A program made the position numbers and the translations under genes. Of a DNA stretch of 64,000 nt, positions 33,308 through 39,982 are shown one piece after another. Under the pieces are notes generated by a model. That model searched no databases, was not told where the DNA came from, and saw only the letters and a list, made by a program, of their open reading frames with translations. This DNA is from CAYOUV01 sp963790075 (GTDB lineage Bacteria; Chloroflexota; Anaerolineae; Anaerolineales; Villigracilaceae): contig CAWBNG010000004.1 of assembly GCA_963790075.1 (NCBI GenBank), positions 1,054,001-1,118,000 of the forward strand, given 5' to 3'. How positions within the stretch are numbered: the stretch's first letter is position 1; the number at the start of each line of letters is the position of its first letter.

Positions 33308-33844
33308 TTGTTGATCGACCACTATGATCTTGAAGTCTTCACCCCGCCGTGCGATCCCGGCGCGGAACGTTACGCTGCGCGTGCACGCCTGACAGTTGAT
33401 ATTTCTGAGATCTTACCTTATCTCAACGCCACCTTGCGCGGCGCAATTTATCATCCCGGCGCCAACGCCCTGACCTGGAAGAAGGGTGGGCACAATGTCG
33501 CTTTCCATGCCTATGAGATTGCCACGTCCAATGTGGAAGACCGGGAAGGTGCAGAGCAGGAAGTCAAGGGATTGATTGACCTGGTAAACCGGACATGGGA
33601 ACGCCGGGCTGAAATCAAACCCGATACAACTGCGCACCAGCGCCCGACACCGATGGCGATATATAAACTACTTCCGAATACGAATTGCAAGCAGTGCGGC
33701 GAGGCGACCTGTTATTCCTTTGCTCTGAAACTGGCTGCCTCGCAGAGACAGATTGCTGATTGCCCACTACTGACAGAGTTGCAGCATGCGGATAAACGCA
33801 CAGCATTGGAGGAGATTGTCATCGAGGCTCCTTCGATTGGATGA
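33308..33844 (+). CDS. Protein with C-terminal 4Fe-4S (Fes/PF04060-type) domain
   Basis: 178 residues. The C-terminus (PMAIYKLLPNTNCKQCGEATCYSFALKLAA, then DCPLL) gives Cys spacing C-x2-C-x4-C-x16-C, the 4Fe-4S domain found in corrinoid Fe-S proteins and related redox proteins. The first 105 residues (TVDISEILPYLNATLRGAIYHPGANALTWKK) occur with this domain in Chloroflexi and clostridial proteins of unknown role. A TTG start is used, five bases after a perfect AGGAGG at 33297-33302. Last gene of the arsenic island. Confidence 0.8.
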   Translation: MLIDHYDLEVFTPPCDPGAERYAARARLTVDISEILPYLNATLRGAIYHPGANALTWKKGGHNVAFHAYEIATSNVEDREGAEQEVKGLIDLVNRTWERRAEIKPDTTAHQRPTPMAIYKLLPNTNCKQCGEATCYSFALKLAASQRQIADCPLLTELQHADKRTALEEIVIEAPSIG

Positions 33845-33915
33845 AGATGATATGAAAAAGGATTGATACATTATCTGTAGTATCCCCAAAATATTTGTTA
33901 CTTAGTACCACTTCT

Positions 33916-33924
33916 TGTTATAAT
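33916..33924 (+). promoter_or_regulatory. Extended -10 promoter upstream of the tRNA-end repeat
   Basis: TGTTATAAT is a textbook extended -10. No coding gene follows on the + strand; a transcript from here would run about 230 bases to the terminator at 34126-34157 and include the partial tRNA. Confidence 0.45.
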
Positions 33925-34034
33925 CGATAATCTAAACTAAACCCGCTTAGTACTTTGCGAACTATAGACCGTCGTGTTAACTTATTAGCAAAGTTTTTCC
34001 TTCGAAGATAGCTTCCACAAGACTGGAACTCACA

Positions 34035-34061
34035 CCGCACCGTGTCCGGTGCGGCACGGTG
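34035..34061. repeat. Overlapping inverted repeats beside the tRNA-end copy
   Basis: CCGCACCG (34035-34042) pairs with CGGTGCGG (34047-34054); alternatively CACCGTG (34039-34045) pairs with CACGGTG (34055-34061). Two competing hairpins directly next to the att-like copy are in keeping with a recombination site. Confidence 0.5.
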
Positions 34062-34119
34062 TAACCCGGAGGTCGCAGGTAGGTGCCACGAAGTGGTATC
34101 GAGTCCTGCCCCCGCTACT
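34062..34119 (+). repeat. Right copy of the tRNA-end direct repeat (attR-like), split by 18 bp
   Basis: 34062-34080 equals 29104-29122 and 34099-34119 equals 29123-29143, exactly. Between them sit 18 bases (34081-34098) that themselves form a small hairpin (TGCCAC with GTGGTA). The 5' half of the tRNA is absent, so this is a remnant and not a gene. Confidence 0.8.
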
Positions 34120-34125
34120 TGTGGT

Positions 34126-34157
34126 AAACCATAGCTCGTCGGGCTATGGTTTTTTTG
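34126..34157 (+). terminator. Terminator behind the tRNA-end copy
   Basis: AAACCATAGC (34126-34135) pairs with GCTATGGTTT (34143-34152), followed by a T-run to 34156. It may be the original terminator of tRNA-fMet before the island inserted. Confidence 0.85.
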
Positions 34158-34344
34158 TTAGCTCGGAGGTCTCCGATGAGCAAGTTCACTGGCGAGCATG
34201 TCCAACTGGGTTACCGGGGCATGGGCCAGTCTGGTGGACCAATCAGCCGCTTCCGCCCACTACTTCCATTTTCATATCCAGGAGCAGTAGAGGCAGGGTG
34301 GCGCGTTCTTCAAGTTTGGCATCGGCTAAATATACGCGGGTCAT
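34158..34344 (-). pseudogene. Relic of a response-regulator receiver domain, frameshifted and truncated
   Basis: On the - strand the frame opens MTRVYLADAKLEERA and runs through LLLLDMKMEVVG, the usual start of LuxR/CheY-type regulators in this group. After GTAGTGGGC one extra G shifts the frame; the continuation EAADWSTRLAHAPVTQLDML is in another frame and stops at 34158-34160. The rest of the receiver and any output domain are missing. Repeat A lies directly upstream of it. Family identification is by eye. Confidence 0.6.
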
Positions 34345-34359
34345 ATTCTCAGCTTACAG

Positions 34360-34427
34360 TAAACACTCCCCGGCCCCATTCATCGGCTGGGGAGTGTTCT
34401 TCTCCGCCATTTTTGGGGGAAAACTGC
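34360..34427 (-). repeat. Two-hairpin repeat, copy A
   Basis: AACACTCCCC (34362-34371) pairs with GGGGAGTGTT (34389-34398); then a second short stem TCTCC...GGGGA. It is related to copies at 37073, 38901 and 39667. It lies behind the 3' end of the GTPase gene (stop 34465). Confidence 0.8.
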
Positions 34428-34464
34428 GTTATTAGAAAATTAACGCTCTCAGTAACAGGTTGTC

Positions 34465-35712
34465 TTATTCACCCGCTTCACGGTCCAATTCAGCGCGGCT
34501 TTCAGCCAGGGGTGAGCTCTCCAGCGATTGGGTGATGCGCTCCCTCAGTCCTTTTTGACCCGGTTTGCGTTTTCCGAGACTTTTGAGACTATCCAGCAGG
34601 GTGGTGGTCATGCCCAGGGTGAGCTTTCTAAGCGCTTCGGTGGAGATTTTCTCGCCCTTTTCGAACCAGCGCACGGCCGCATAGCCCATCACCACCGTGG
34701 TGGATGAGGCAATCGCGGCGCTCAACAGCCAGCCCGGCAGCCCGCCCAGCTTGCTGAACTCCTGGAACAGGGTGCGCCCCAGGAACCCCAGGCCAAAGGT
34801 GGCGACCAGTTCGGAGGCGCGCTGGGGATTGATTTTGTAGTTATAGATACGGGCGATACTGACCACCATGATCGACTGGGTGATCACCAGCGGGACAAAA
34901 TCGATGACCGGCAGCGGTGTCAATGCGATGGCGGCCGAGATCGAGGCCGCCCTGACGACGGATTGCCAGGCGAGCTGCCAGCGGTATTCCGGCAAGGCTT
35001 GTCCCAGCGCGGCGACCATCCCGGGTTCGGTGGCGGCCACGGCCAGCAACACTTTGCCCAGGTTCCTGCCATCTTTGGCAGCGATTGGCACGATTTGATC
35101 AGCAGCCAGTCCCAGGTTCAAGGCGGAGCTTGCAATGACATGCTGCAGGTCCTTGCGCGGGATCAGGTCGATCTTGTTCAGCACCACCACGAAGGGCTTA
35201 TTCAACGCAGAAAGCTCGCTGAACAATTCCTGCTCGGTCTTTTTGATGCCCTGGATGGCGTCGTATACCAGCACAAGGAAATCGGCCTGGGCGGCAGCCG
35301 AGAGGGCCAGGTCTTTCTCATGCTCGCCCGTACTTCCCACTGCATCCGCTCCGGGTGTATCGACCACGCTGAAGAGGGCCGCATCGCCGAGTTTGTTTTC
35401 GGTGGTGGTGCCCGGCAGGGGGCTGACCCTAGCCTGGTCGCCTTTGTTCTGGACAAGCTGGTTGTAGAGGGTGGATTTGCCAACGTTGGTCGGGCCGACG
35501 ATAACAACGCGATGCTTGTTTCCGAAGGCCTGCCGGATCTGGGCGGTGGATAACTTGACCAGCATTTTGGCCATGTTCGTATCCGCCGGGAAACCGATTA
35601 ACAACGACTGGAAGCTGGCTTTTTCAGCAGGCCCCAGTGCCTCCCAGATATTACGCACTGTTGTTTGAACGTCAGAGGGAAATTGCTTGAGAATATCATC
35701 AAATAGCGTCAT
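34465..35712 (-). CDS. Era-like GTPase with C-terminal membrane/DUF697 domain
   Basis: 415 residues. G1 GPTNVGKST, G3 DTPGAD, G4 NKID are all intact, in an Era/YcjF-like GTPase domain spanning about 65-230. The C-terminal part has hydrophobic segments (AASISAAIALTPLPVIDFVPLVITQSIMV and GLPGWLLSAAIASSTTVVMG) typical of DUF697. Such proteins act at membranes; the exact task is unknown. The ATG at 35712 is preceded by AAGGAA; upstream codons in the same frame lack a start with a site. Its start overlaps the previous stop in an ATGA. Confidence 0.83.
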   Translation of the reverse strand: MTLFDDILKQFPSDVQTTVRNIWEALGPAEKASFQSLLIGFPADTNMAKMLVKLSTAQIRQAFGNKHRVVIVGPTNVGKSTLYNQLVQNKGDQARVSPLPGTTTENKLGDAALFSVVDTPGADAVGSTGEHEKDLALSAAAQADFLVLVYDAIQGIKKTEQELFSELSALNKPFVVVLNKIDLIPRKDLQHVIASSALNLGLAADQIVPIAAKDGRNLGKVLLAVAATEPGMVAALGQALPEYRWQLAWQSVVRAASISAAIALTPLPVIDFVPLVITQSIMVVSIARIYNYKINPQRASELVATFGLGFLGRTLFQEFSKLGGLPGWLLSAAIASSTTVVMGYAAVRWFEKGEKISTEALRKLTLGMTTTLLDSLKSLGKRKPGQKGLRERITQSLESSPLAESRAELDREAGE

Positions 35713-36005
35713 GCGATCATTCCTTGCCTGTCGTACTTTTCGACCAGGTTCGTTGGCTTGCACCACTTTTCTGAATTTGGAAAAGATTTCCAGGAAGATG
35801 GTGGTTTGGAATTTCCAACGTTCCTCACAAGCCAGACCACGCCGAAGACTGCCAGCACAATAAGACCGGTAGCGATTAACCCCATGAAGAGCAAACCCAT
35901 CCAGCCGCAAGGCGCGTATCCCCAATTTCCCATACCAGCCCCCCCAGCCAGTGAAAGGGCCGCGACCAAAATAACAAAAATGGTAAGGTAATTAAGTTTG
36001 TTCAT
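35709..36005 (-). CDS. Small two-helix membrane protein, unknown
   Basis: 98 residues. Two hydrophobic helices (YLTIFVILVAALSLAGGAGMG and MGLLFMGLIATGLIVLAVFGVVWLV), then a charged tail. Not recognised. It overlaps the GTPase start by four bases, so it may partner the GTPase in the membrane. The ATG at 36005 is preceded by AGGAATT. Confidence 0.6.
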   Translation of the reverse strand: MNKLNYLTIFVILVAALSLAGGAGMGNWGYAPCGWMGLLFMGLIATGLIVLAVFGVVWLVRNVGNSKPPSSWKSFPNSEKWCKPTNLVEKYDRQGMIA

Positions 36006-36247
36006 TTGATCCAATTCCTGGGTAAAACCATTAGCTGGCGGAGTGGATATGTGGAATAAAAGATGTGTTCAAGCGTCGATGTGGCCCTGCTCTTCGCCGA
36101 AACGTGCGTGTTACTTCGGTGGTAATTATTACCCTTCCATGTGTAGATGGAGCCACTGGTATTCCATCACAGGCAGTCAGCGTCAGCAATGCCAATACCA
36201 TGCACAAATGGCGACAAAGCGCAGGTCTCGATGCATCGAGGTCCTTC

Positions 36248-36685
36248 TCACTTCGCGTTGGATTGCGAAATTTCCTTAACCATTGCGGCAGTTTTTTTCG
36301 GCCGATCGACTCGCGTTGCTACGTCTGCCTGGGCAATAATTCCCAGGATCTTGTTCTCCTGATCCACAACGGGAATGCGGCGCAATTGATGCTCGGACAT
36401 CGCATCCATCGCTTTCTGCAAATCATCTTCAGCGCGGCAGGTCACTAGCTTGCGTGTCATCACCTGCTCCACTTTCGTGGATTTGACGTCAAGCTCTTTG
36501 GCCACGATCCCCAAAGCCAGATCGCGATCGGTCACGATACCGACCAATTTTCTGGTCTTCTCATTCTCAATAACAGGTATCGAACCGACGTTCTTGCGTT
36601 TCATCGATTTTGCGACTTTTGCCACCATGTCATTTGGCAGGCAACAAACCGGGTTTTTCGTCATGACTTCATTACACTTTTTCAT
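36248..36685 (-). CDS. Tandem CBS-domain protein
   Basis: 145 residues with two CBS domains: VMTKNPVCCLPNDMVAKVAKSMKRKNVGSIPVIE with LVGIVTDRDLALGIV, and VMTRKLVTCRAEDDLQKAMDAMSEHQLRRIPVVD with ILGIIAQADVA. Such stand-alone proteins bind adenine nucleotides and regulate partners. CVTDRD/GIVTDRD motifs are intact. AAGGAA precedes the ATG. The partner is unknown; other genes in the same repeat-bounded block are the GTPase and small membrane proteins. Confidence 0.9.
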   Translation of the reverse strand: MKKCNEVMTKNPVCCLPNDMVAKVAKSMKRKNVGSIPVIENEKTRKLVGIVTDRDLALGIVAKELDVKSTKVEQVMTRKLVTCRAEDDLQKAMDAMSEHQLRRIPVVDQENKILGIIAQADVATRVDRPKKTAAMVKEISQSNAK

Positions 36686-36866
36686 AAAGATTTTCCTTCA
36701 AAGCTGTGATGGTTTAGTTGTTGGCTTTTATCGCAAGTAGCCAATCAAAAACAGTACTATTTAGAACTGCAATGATCGTGTATATGATTGGGAATCTCCT
36801 TTCTCGAAGTGCATAAAAAAGGCAGTCAAGCTAGACCGCCCCCCCTTTATTAAGCGAAACGCAGAT

Positions 36867-37026
36867 CTATATAACCCCTGCCAGGTTCAAAACGACGAGT
36901 ATGACGACGATGACGATCAGAACGTGAATCCAACTGCCTGTTTGCGGAAAGCCTGAAAAGACTCTCCCACCGAAAAAGCCGAGCAGCCACAGGATTAATC
37001 AGAATTACGATGATGGTCCACAACAT
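36867..37026 (-). pseudogene. lmo0937-type small membrane protein with +1 frameshift
   Basis: After a good AAAGGAG site the frame starts MLWTIIVILI, then one extra base (ATTAATCC in place of ATTATCC) shifts it. The continuation in the next frame, LWLLGFFGGRVFSGFP, then WIHVLIVIVVILVVLNLAGVI, matches the lmo0937 family of about 50 residues. The open length of 160 bases is one more than a multiple of three. Either the gene is freshly broken or the assembly has an inserted A. If corrected, it is a two-helix membrane peptide often induced by stress. Confidence 0.75.
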
Positions 37027-37072
37027 GAGATTTCTCCTTTTTGAGCTATTTTTTCTATATTCATTCTATATC

Positions 37073-37136
37073 AACCATTCCCCGGCCACATCCATCGACC
37101 GGGGAGTCTTGTTCTCCGCTACTTGGGGGAGACAGT
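37073..37136 (-). repeat. Two-hairpin repeat, copy B
   Basis: ATTCCCCGGCC then CATCCATCGACCGGGGAGT, followed by TTCTCCGCTACTTGGGGGAGAC. Stem 1 is CCCCGG with CCGGGG, stem 2 is TCTCC with GGGGAGA. It lies 38 bases behind the lipoprotein stop at 37174. Confidence 0.8.
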
Positions 37137-37173
37137 CAGAAGCAAATTGTGAGCTGTTTCTACGGAGCCGAAA

Positions 37174-38121
37174 TTAATTCCCGGGCGCAGTGAAGGTGGC
37201 CGGGACGCAGGCAAAGCCCAAACCTACCGAATACGAGTCCTTCACGCCGTCCTGACCCGGATTGAACTTGCCGGATGCGTCAAGCAAGTCCAGGTCGGGA
37301 GAGACCGCGATCATCAAAAGGGGATTGTTTTCAAGCTCCTGGATAGTAATTGTTCCATTATGGTCTGAGTCGAAGATCGGCAGGAGGGTATTTGCCACAG
37401 CTATATTTCCTCTGATAATTTGATTGAGACCATCTGCAATCGCCGGAAGAAGCTTGCTGCGGAACTCCTCAACAGTCACACCGCCGCCCAGTTTCCCGTT
37501 GGTGCAGCCTTGCGCACTTAGGTCGGCTTCGAGATGTACCCCGATTAAATCCACATCAACCAGTTGGCCCAGCAGAAACACCTGGACTCGTGCCGAGCCC
37601 GGGCCACCTGTGAAGTGGCCGTTCGTAAGCGAGCCAACAATCGATGAGTTGGCAGGCGCAGCAGAATCGATTAGAAATTGGTCAGAGCCATCGAAACTGG
37701 GCGCCGACTGGGTCTTTTGTCCCAGGAATAAAGACCACGAAACGCTCGGGTCATTCAGGGAATCGTCTGCCTTTACCACGTGAAGTGTGACCAACTGACC
37801 ATTATTAACTGCTTGATCGAGGGTCGATTGCAATTCAAGATCCGGGGTTGCAGACGTGAGCAAGGTAAGCAGCTCTCCGAATTTGTTGTCGAGGTTCTGT
37901 TGAGAATCCCCGTCCACGTTCAGCGCAAACTCTTGTGTTTGCGCTTTTGTTGTCGGTAACATCAGTTTGTTGGTGACGAAGTGGTATTGTATGCCCGTAG
38001 CAGGCAGGACCTCAGCGGTTGGCGCGGGTTGAGTGGGCGTTGGTTTTAGCGCGGCACAGGCTGCCAGCAGTGATAAAATCAGAGTGGTACTTATAGCAAC
38101 AAAAACATTTTTCATCTTCAT
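37174..38121 (-). CDS. Lipoprotein with an EF-hand calcium loop
   Basis: 315 residues. Signal peptide ending LLAAC, then a short Pro/Thr stretch. The central part is unrecognised; near residue 245 the loop DSDHNGTITIQELENN is a canonical EF-hand (D-x-D-x-N-G-x-I-x-x-x-E), so calcium binding is likely. It lies just downstream of a rhomboid protease gene in the same direction. The ATG at 38121 is preceded by AAAGGAAA. Function unknown. Confidence 0.75.
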   Translation of the reverse strand: MKMKNVFVAISTTLILSLLAACAALKPTPTQPAPTAEVLPATGIQYHFVTNKLMLPTTKAQTQEFALNVDGDSQQNLDNKFGELLTLLTSATPDLELQSTLDQAVNNGQLVTLHVVKADDSLNDPSVSWSLFLGQKTQSAPSFDGSDQFLIDSAAPANSSIVGSLTNGHFTGGPGSARVQVFLLGQLVDVDLIGVHLEADLSAQGCTNGKLGGGVTVEEFRSKLLPAIADGLNQIIRGNIAVANTLLPIFDSDHNGTITIQELENNPLLMIAVSPDLDLLDASGKFNPGQDGVKDSYSVGLGFACVPATFTAPGN

Positions 38122-38197
38122 GGTCGGTTTCCTTTTGTTTACTTGTTGGTAAGGAGTGTTCGCCTCGACCATTTGGTGGAGGTTTCATATCGATTTA

Positions 38198-38848
38198 TCA
38201 ACCTGCCAGCTGTGGTGCCGCTTTTCCTCTAAACAAAAAGGTCAGCACAAACCCTGCGAGAAATCCGCCAATGTGTGCCATAAAAGCCACGCCGCCGGTG
38301 TCCGCTGTATTGGCAATCGAACCGATGCCGCTAAAAAATTGCAGGACGATCCAGAGTCCAATAACGATCAGCGCAGGTACTTGGATTACCTGTTGACCCT
38401 GCAATACTCTGACCCTTCCTTGCGGGAACATCAAAATGTATGCACCCAACACCCCCGCAATTGCCCCTGAGGCTCCCAAATTCGGTAAGTTTGAGCCTAC
38501 ATTGAAAACCAGTTGGGCAAGTGTTGCTGCAAGCCCACAGAGCAAATAGAAGATGATGTACTTGATGTGCCCGAAACGATCTTCGACATTGTCGCCGAAG
38601 ATCCATAAGTAAAGCATATTGCCTCCCAGGTGGACCCATCCAACATGCATGAACATGGACGTGAAGAGGGTAAGAATGTCAGCGCCGGGATTGGCTAGAA
38701 AGCGGCTGGGGACAAAGGCCCACTTAATAATAAAAGCGTCACCGCCGCCCAATTCGACCAGGAAGAACAGGACGTTCAGGGCGATCAAGGCATAGGTGAC
38801 CAGCGGAACCGTTCTACGAGCACTATCATCGTCACCGATTGGCATCAT
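38198..38848 (-). CDS. Rhomboid family intramembrane serine protease
   Basis: 216 residues, six membrane helices. The active site is complete: Ser127 in GASGAIAG and His192 in AHIGGF; MHVGWVHLGGNMLYLWIFGD carries the conserved oxyanion His-Asn segment. It cleaves membrane proteins within the bilayer. GGAG precedes the ATG. The lipoprotein gene behind it is 76 bases away, within the same repeat-bounded block. Confidence 0.95.
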   Translation of the reverse strand: MMPIGDDDSARRTVPLVTYALIALNVLFFLVELGGGDAFIIKWAFVPSRFLANPGADILTLFTSMFMHVGWVHLGGNMLYLWIFGDNVEDRFGHIKYIIFYLLCGLAATLAQLVFNVGSNLPNLGASGAIAGVLGAYILMFPQGRVRVLQGQQVIQVPALIVIGLWIVLQFFSGIGSIANTADTGGVAFMAHIGGFLAGFVLTFLFRGKAAPQLAG

Positions 38849-38900
38849 AGTATTTTTCTCCTCTAATTGATTAAAAAATCACTGCCGCACGTGTCCCATA

Positions 38901-38967
38901 ACAAACACTCCCCTGCTACAACCATCGACCGATGAATGGTTGTCTCTGCTATACTTGGGGGAGACAG
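38901..38967 (-). repeat. Two-hairpin repeat, copy C
   Basis: Starts ACAAACACTCCCC and ends CTTGGGGGAGACAG like the others, but the first stem is remade: ACAACCAT pairs with ATGGTTGT, suggesting that the hairpin itself is kept. It lies between the FnIII lipoprotein (stop 39055) and the rhomboid gene. Confidence 0.75.
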
Positions 38968-39054
38968 CGGTTTGTAACCAGGCATCGAGAAATTGATCAG
39001 GGCTGGATATTATTTTGCGGTTGGTTCTAAGCGGGTATTGGTCAATGTTTTCCA

Positions 39055-39564
39055 TCACTGGCAACCATAGGTGATCGTGCTGGAGCTTGCCTGCCAATCC
39101 TGGTTGAAGGCTTCGACTGAATAACTTAGTGTCTTTCCCGCGGCGACAAAAGCGACATCAACATAATATGTGGAATTTGGTGCCAGGGTTGCGATTACCT
39201 GCTTGTCCCGATAAACTTTATAGCCGTCTTCGTTATTGGATCTGTCGGTCCAGGTAAGATTCATGGTCATGGTACCGCCGCCATCGACGAGTTCGCAAGT
39301 GTATTGATAGACTGACCAGACCGGGGTGTTAGGTGGGAAAGGAGTGGATATTGGCGAGGCTACCACCTCCGGCACTGTGTATGTTGGGGTGATGATAGCT
39401 ATTTGGGTCTGGATGGGATTGACCTGCGAGGTCATAGCAGCAACGGAGCCAGCTGGATTTTGGTCGGTTGTTTGGTTTGGCGAACCAGACATGCCCGGCA
39501 GGGTGCAGGCTGAAAGAACGGCTACAAGCGAAAGGTATATCGATAGAAGTTTGAATGTTTTCAT
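39055..39564 (-). CDS. Lipoprotein with fibronectin type III-like domain
   Basis: 169 residues. Signal peptide with lipobox LSAC, a Gln/Thr/Pro linker, then a single FnIII-like domain (LTWTDRSNNEDGYKVYRDKQVI, APNSTYYVDV, GKTLSYSVEAFN). Two Cys (CELV and YGCQ at the end) could form a disulfide. A surface binding role is likely; no closer assignment. It makes up a small block bounded by repeats C and D. Confidence 0.75.
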   Translation of the reverse strand: MKTFKLLSIYLSLVAVLSACTLPGMSGSPNQTTDQNPAGSVAAMTSQVNPIQTQIAIITPTYTVPEVVASPISTPFPPNTPVWSVYQYTCELVDGGGTMTMNLTWTDRSNNEDGYKVYRDKQVIATLAPNSTYYVDVAFVAAGKTLSYSVEAFNQDWQASSSTITYGCQ

Positions 39565-39666
39565 TTTTGCCTTTGTGATCGCAATGAAAGAATTAATTTG
39601 GCACCATTCGATTTACACGAGCCTGCTTAATTACAGCAATTTGTTTTTGTCATATTAATCATATAC

Positions 39667-39729
39667 AAAACCCTTCCCCACCGCATCCATCGACCGGGGA
39701 GTGTTTGTCTCCACCACTTGGGGGATAGA
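39667..39729 (-). repeat. Two-hairpin repeat, copy D
   Basis: CCCTTCCCC then GCATCCATCGACCGGGGAGT and GTTTGTCTCC, then CTTGGGGGATAG. It is the rightmost copy, 103 bases upstream of the FnIII lipoprotein start. The rest of 39565-39982 holds no accepted gene. Confidence 0.75.
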
Positions 39730-39982
39730 TATTTCTCGGAAAATGTCGAAGTCAGCGCGAGCGGGAAAACGCTCTCGAATTCTTTTGCAACCTGAAGGTC
39801 TGTTTAAATTTCGGCGTCGTCTACGCTGACAATGTTGTCTGACATGCCTTCGCTCACCGACATGGTTGTGGTTTTTCGTTTGTTTTCACCACGTTCATCG
39901 CCAAATTTTTTCGGTCAATTTAATCTCAAAAATCACAATCGCGGCTAAAATCGTATATACCCGATATTAACGAGGAGCTGCG

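Noticed and set aside
34049..34535. Two + strand frames of 128-129 codons over 34049-34535
   Set aside because: They run through the tRNA-end copy, a terminator, the response-regulator relic and repeat A; their translations are low-complexity shadows.
36014..36247. Possible gene between the CBS gene and the small membrane protein
   Set aside because: Short overlapping + strand frames without ribosome sites; nothing recognised.
34360..39729. Integron attC array
   Set aside because: Orientation and position fit, but the repeat ends lack RYYYAAC/GTTRRRY cores and no IntI is present, so I do not call it an integron.
39804..39915. - strand frame ending in DNIVSVDDAEI
   Set aside because: Reads like the tail of a protein, but it is under 40 codons after an in-frame stop and lacks a ribosome site. 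It may be a relic; evidence is too thin to annotate.
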